From NCBI GenBank assembly GCA_949357655.1, contig CASHTG010000008.1, positions 744,001 through 808,000 of the forward strand: DNA of 64,000 bases. The letters are read 5' to 3'. Position 1 is the first letter of the stretch. Each line of letters begins with the position of its first letter. A program made the position numbers and the translations under genes. This DNA is from Parascedosporium putredinis (lineage: Eukaryota; Ascomycota; Sordariomycetes; Microascales; Microascaceae). Shown here in pieces: positions 60,054 through 64,000 of the stretch. A model generated the notes under the pieces. It had not been told where the DNA came from, searched no databases, and saw nothing but the letters and a program-made list of their open reading frames with translations.

Positions 60054-63000
60054 GATGACGACGGCAGCAACAGCCGAGAAACAAAGCACGAAGAAGGAGA
60101 ACAGGTAGTGCGAAAGCCCCGGCGAGGAGTGGAGGCCAAAGGGCGATCAAGGACGACGATGCTGCGCGCGCGTGGGGCAGAGCGGCGACTGAGCAGGAAG
60201 CTTTTTTAAGACATGAAGGAACTCGACAGGTTGACCTTGCCCCCAACAGCTGAGAACTGGAAACGCAACGAATAGGAGCACGTAGGCCGTACGCGGAGGA
60301 AGAGAGAGTGAGAAAAAGAATTGACGAGAGAGAGTACGGAGGGCGGAGAGGCAGTTATATCCTTGGGGCTGTATTAAGAAAGGAGTGCTGTAGAGATGGG
60401 CGAGGAAAGGGTGATCGACTGGACCTGGATTTGGAGATGTGGTGGGGCTTTGGGGGCGGGACGAAGTTGGGGGAAGGAACGTAATAAAGGTCTTCCCGAA
60501 TGGAACGAAAAATCCTGAGAACCGGGAAGGCACAACCAGACCTTGAGCTTTTTCTCTCTGGAAGGGGGAAGGAAGCGAGCGCCGCCTTGCCCGTTTCAGG
60601 CCCTGACTAATAAGCTTTTGCCGGTTGGCGGACCACGTGATGGGCTGTGTGTTGACCGATTTCGCCAGCCTTAGTTGACTTCAGCTTCTGTAGGTGAACC
60701 TGTGAACGTTGAGACCATGTACCAAGTACGTCACGATTTTGGGCTCTTTTCCTATTACCTTGCAACTTCCTCTGGCAAACCTTTCTCTTGCCCCGGTCGC
60801 CTCCTCTCCGTAAGGCCGCCGCTGGAATAGTGCATTGCGCACCTACATCGCAGGCAACAGGTGGGAAAGAGGGCGAAATTGGCCGGGTGTTTGGCCGTGG
60901 GCCCATGAGCACGAGCGGGCCAGACGCATTTGGAACAGCTTGCAGCGCGAGGAAAGCTAACCTTAACCCGACGATTGGACGTTGGGAGCGTGCTGCATTC
61001 CCGCGAGAGGAGAAGAAAAGCAAGGCCATCTGTTTTCGCCTCTAGAGTGCCTGCGGTAGGGGTGGGTCCAGCAAGCAAGGTTGCTTTACTTCCACCTCGA
61101 CAATAAAGAAAAGAAAAAGAAAAAAAGAAAGAAAAAAGAAAGAAAAAAAGAGTCCTGGGGTCGTGTAGGCAGAAAACTGTAATCACCGGTCACCCGTGGC
61201 GGTGGCTTTCCAGGATACCAAGCAAAGGCAAAGTGCGCCGCCGCCGCCAGGCCGCCCGGGCTGTCGTTCAAGGCAGCTCCACGGGGGTTCCCCAAGTCCA
61301 GGGAAACAGCTCGCTAGCAGCGCATCTCGGGCTGGATCAATGGCAATGATCGATCAAATTGATGGTGTATGGATCAAGTACTTGGCTGACCCACCCCCAC
61401 CCCCTCCACCCGCCCCGGTCAGCGATTGATCTAGTGTGGTCGATGTCAGCCCGGAGCCCGAAAGTCCCCCAATGCGAAGCTCAAAAGTGACACACAGAGA
61501 CATATGCACCTGGCTGACAGGACCCATGTCATTGATCAAACCTTGAGCGCCCCGAACCCCCAAGGCTATTTTTGAACTACAGGTATTCTATGGGTCCTGG
61601 CCAATTTCGATTTCGGGCCAACGGGGGCAATGAGAGCAACGACGCAATCACCCAGAGATCAACCACTTTGCCTTGCACATCTACGCGCTGCTCTGCAGTG
61701 TCTTTGTCTTCGCCCTCACCCTCGCGGCACTCCACCTGCACCTGCACTGTCTCCGTGTTGCCGACTGCTCCTCCCCCACACAAACCACACGCGCCCCGGT
61801 TCTCTCCGGCCGTTGCGATGACCTTTTTTGATGCTTGCCACCCGGTGATCGTCTAACTACTTCGTTGTCGTCGTAGGTTGCATTCAAAGGACCAAAAAAG
61901 AAAAAGAAAGGAAAAAGAAACAGGGTCGATCTTTGTTCAGCTCAACCAGGTGTATCCCTGTTCCAGTTCCCCTCCAGATTCAGTGAGGATCGGGGCTTCA
62001 TAGCTTCCAAAGCTACCGCTGTGGTTTCATCGCGGAAGAACGTGCTCCCCAATACCGGCCTGGAACGCTGTTAGCGCGGAGGCTATGGCGTGTGCGTGTG
62101 GCCCTTGACTTCGGTAGACCGGACGAGCTAAGGTTAGGGTCCTCTAGTAGTGCGTGGCCCAGCCCAGGGTGTCTTCCAGTCATAAGTGAGCTGTATGAAT
62201 ACCTCCGACGATCTGTGATTGTCTTTGGAAAACGAAAGGAAGTTTCGAGCGCAACCCTCGCATGAATCTACAAAGTGTTACGCAAAGGAGGGGTGTGTGT
62301 GTGTCTGGTATGCGACAACATCGCCGTCAGCCAACGCAACCTCATCCAGTCTTCTTTCCTCTTCTGTTCTGTTCTGTTCTGTTCTGTTCTTTCGTTTTTC
62401 TTTTTTTTTTTTTCCTCATCCCCCTTCTTTCTGGCATCTCTGCCTAGGTCCTCTTTTTTAAACATTAACCTCAACTCTGCGTCGTTGCAACTCCAAGCCC
62501 AAGGCTCCACCGTCTCTACCCCACACCGTACACGGTGAAATTCGGAAAGCTCAAGCTAAAGCGGGAATGAGGTAGTTCACTTGGGCGTGAAGCACTCACG
62601 AGTTCTTGAAACACACAGGGCTACTGGGAACGGTGGCTTAGGGAATGGGTCCCCGGTCTCTTGTCGAGAATTAAATGCCGGATAAGACCGGCAATTCGCC
62701 CGTCTTCTCCCATCCTAGGTGGAGAGTTGAGCCTAACCCAAGATGGCATGAATCTATACACTGACATTGCAAAGTGACGAAGAAAGAAACAAAAAAAACG
62801 CATGGGCGTAATGAGAGACCCCCTCTATAGCTTTGCCCGGTTCAAGAAAAAGGGTATTTGCTCATCGTGTAAAGGTATCAACTACTGGCCGAGGATCTCG
62901 GGAGACCTCTAGAGGCAATACAAACACCTATTTCGTTTCATTGGGGGAGATGGGCTGGCCTAACTATCGACCTCCCCTGCTCCCGGCCCACCTTTCCACC

Positions 63001-64000
63001 GCGGTCGATATTCCTGCTTTTAGTGAAGAATCCCTGGCGAGGGAGATTGAAACGCGCCTTAATCAGGCGTCACTTGACGCGAAGCGAGCCCCATCCTTTG
63101 AAACAAAAACCTTGGTCCTCATGCCGCGCCCTCTTCGTCACTAGATATGAGCACGGCAGTGTAGTGAACCATCTCTCTTTCAAAGAGCACTACTCACACA
63201 ATTTGGCACTAGACATTAAAAGAAAATCGCCCGTAGCATGGCTTTGACCCTCTCTCTTCGTCAGAGAGGTCATCGCTGCGCTGCGATGGCTCAAGGTCAC
63301 CAGCACCAAACCTAAGGGGCCATGCCAGGCCCGTCCGTCTCGAGCGGGGTTGGGGCTGGGGCATCACACCGCTCCATGTAGCTCATGGAAATTAAGGTAG
63401 GGTCCAGAGGAAAGTCTATTTGGTTCAAGAAGAATGGGTTCCATCAAGCCAAGATCATGCTTGCCGCGCACCGACAATCTTGTCTGTACAGAGTAAGAAC
63501 AAGTAGTGTGTGGAGAGAATCTGAGAGAGGGTGTAGGTGTGTACGAGGGAGAAAGGAAACTCCAAATAGTGCCCAATCACGCAGGCCCTAAAGTAACAAG
63601 CTCGCGAATCTTGCGACCGGATTACCCAACAAGCTTTAGGAATCTGCAACTGGATTATCCCCCCCCTCCTTTTCCCCTTAGCCTTGGGAGCCTCTCCGCG
63701 TTGAGGGAAGCGCGGACGAAGGGGCGATGGGGTTGGTCTAGACAAGTCTACGCAAGTCGGAGGTTGGAGTCTGGGGGCCCCCTTCTCGTGGATCTCGCCA
63801 TTCAGAATTAGGAATGTTCCAGCAAGATCATCATCTCCCCGGAGATTCTCATGTCACCTCGTGTACACGCGCACCCCCAAGCTCAACAAGGTTGAGGCGA
63901 GGATCAAGAGACAACCAAGGCAAGCAGCCTAGAGCAGCCTTAAACCAGGCCCAAGTCAGGTCCGGGGGTGGAGGAGACTGCCCATGGCCCTGGCGCACTG
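60054..64000. other. long intergenic region to window end
   Basis: About 3.9 kb with no recognised gene. Contains A/G-rich tracts (61100-61150), a (TTCTG)n microsatellite at about 62364-62390 followed by poly-T to 62413, and a CCCCACCC-type run at about 61390. Frames such as 60607-61029 (-), 62833-63144 (+) and 63455-63745 (-) have no domain or start context. No RNA gene recognised. Confidence 0.45.
62364..62390 (+). repeat. pentanucleotide microsatellite (TTCTG)n
   Basis: About five tandem copies followed by a T-rich run; non-coding. Confidence 0.9.

Noticed and set aside
1..64000. Secondary-metabolite cluster or transposon
   Set aside because: No synthase, terpene cyclase, transposase or reverse transcriptase, and no terminal repeats or RIP-like AT islands were seen.

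Overview
The window is nuclear DNA of a filamentous ascomycete (Pezizomycotina; a Sordariomycete-like fungus is my inference). Genes carry one to seven short introns of about 50-110 nt, mostly GTAAGT/GTACGT donors with CTAAC-like branch points. They are spaced by 0.3-5 kb on both strands with no operons. The content is typical of such fungi: Zn2Cys6 and C2H2 regulators, sugar transporters, small secreted proteins, DUF1996 and DUF4360 proteins, a fungal HNH protein and a NACHT/ankyrin protein.

Layout. 1-9.8 kb: the 3' end of a type IIC (Na,K-like) P-type ATPase, a nucleotidyltransferase, a cysteine-rich secreted protein in seven exons, a secreted M35-like zinc peptidase and an MFS sugar transporter. 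12-18 kb: an alpha/beta hydrolase, a small secreted But2-like protein and an HNH-domain protein. 20.8-32 kb: a PMC1-like Ca2+-ATPase, a protein with four tandem ZZ-type zinc fingers, a secreted DUF1996 protein and a second alpha/beta hydrolase. 33.7-40.5 kb: a C2H2 regulator, an unfamiliar basic protein with two copies of a histone-H3-tail-like sequence, and a lactose/hexose-type MFS transporter. 45-60 kb: a secreted ricin-type lectin-like protein, a large NLR-like gene (helical N-terminus, NACHT, ankyrin, long acidic Tyr/Trp repeat tail), a secreted DUF4360 protein and a C2H2+Zn2Cys6 regulator. The rest is non-coding as far as I can see.

Most longer genes are broken by single-base frame changes, usually one base missing from a short homopolymer. 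They occur in otherwise well-conserved genes and leave splice sites and motifs intact, so I read them as sequencing or assembly errors rather than decay. Coordinates below therefore give gene spans and exons as found in this sequence; a base-perfect ORF often does not exist. I have not written out corrected proteins.

The most notable candidates are the H3-tail mimic gene (36.7-38.2 kb), the NLR-like gene with an eight-unit acidic YxPE/W repeat tail (48-53.8 kb), and the ZZ gene whose four introns all fall at the same phase and position inside successive fingers. Six predicted secreted proteins lie in the window. There is no clear biosynthetic cluster.
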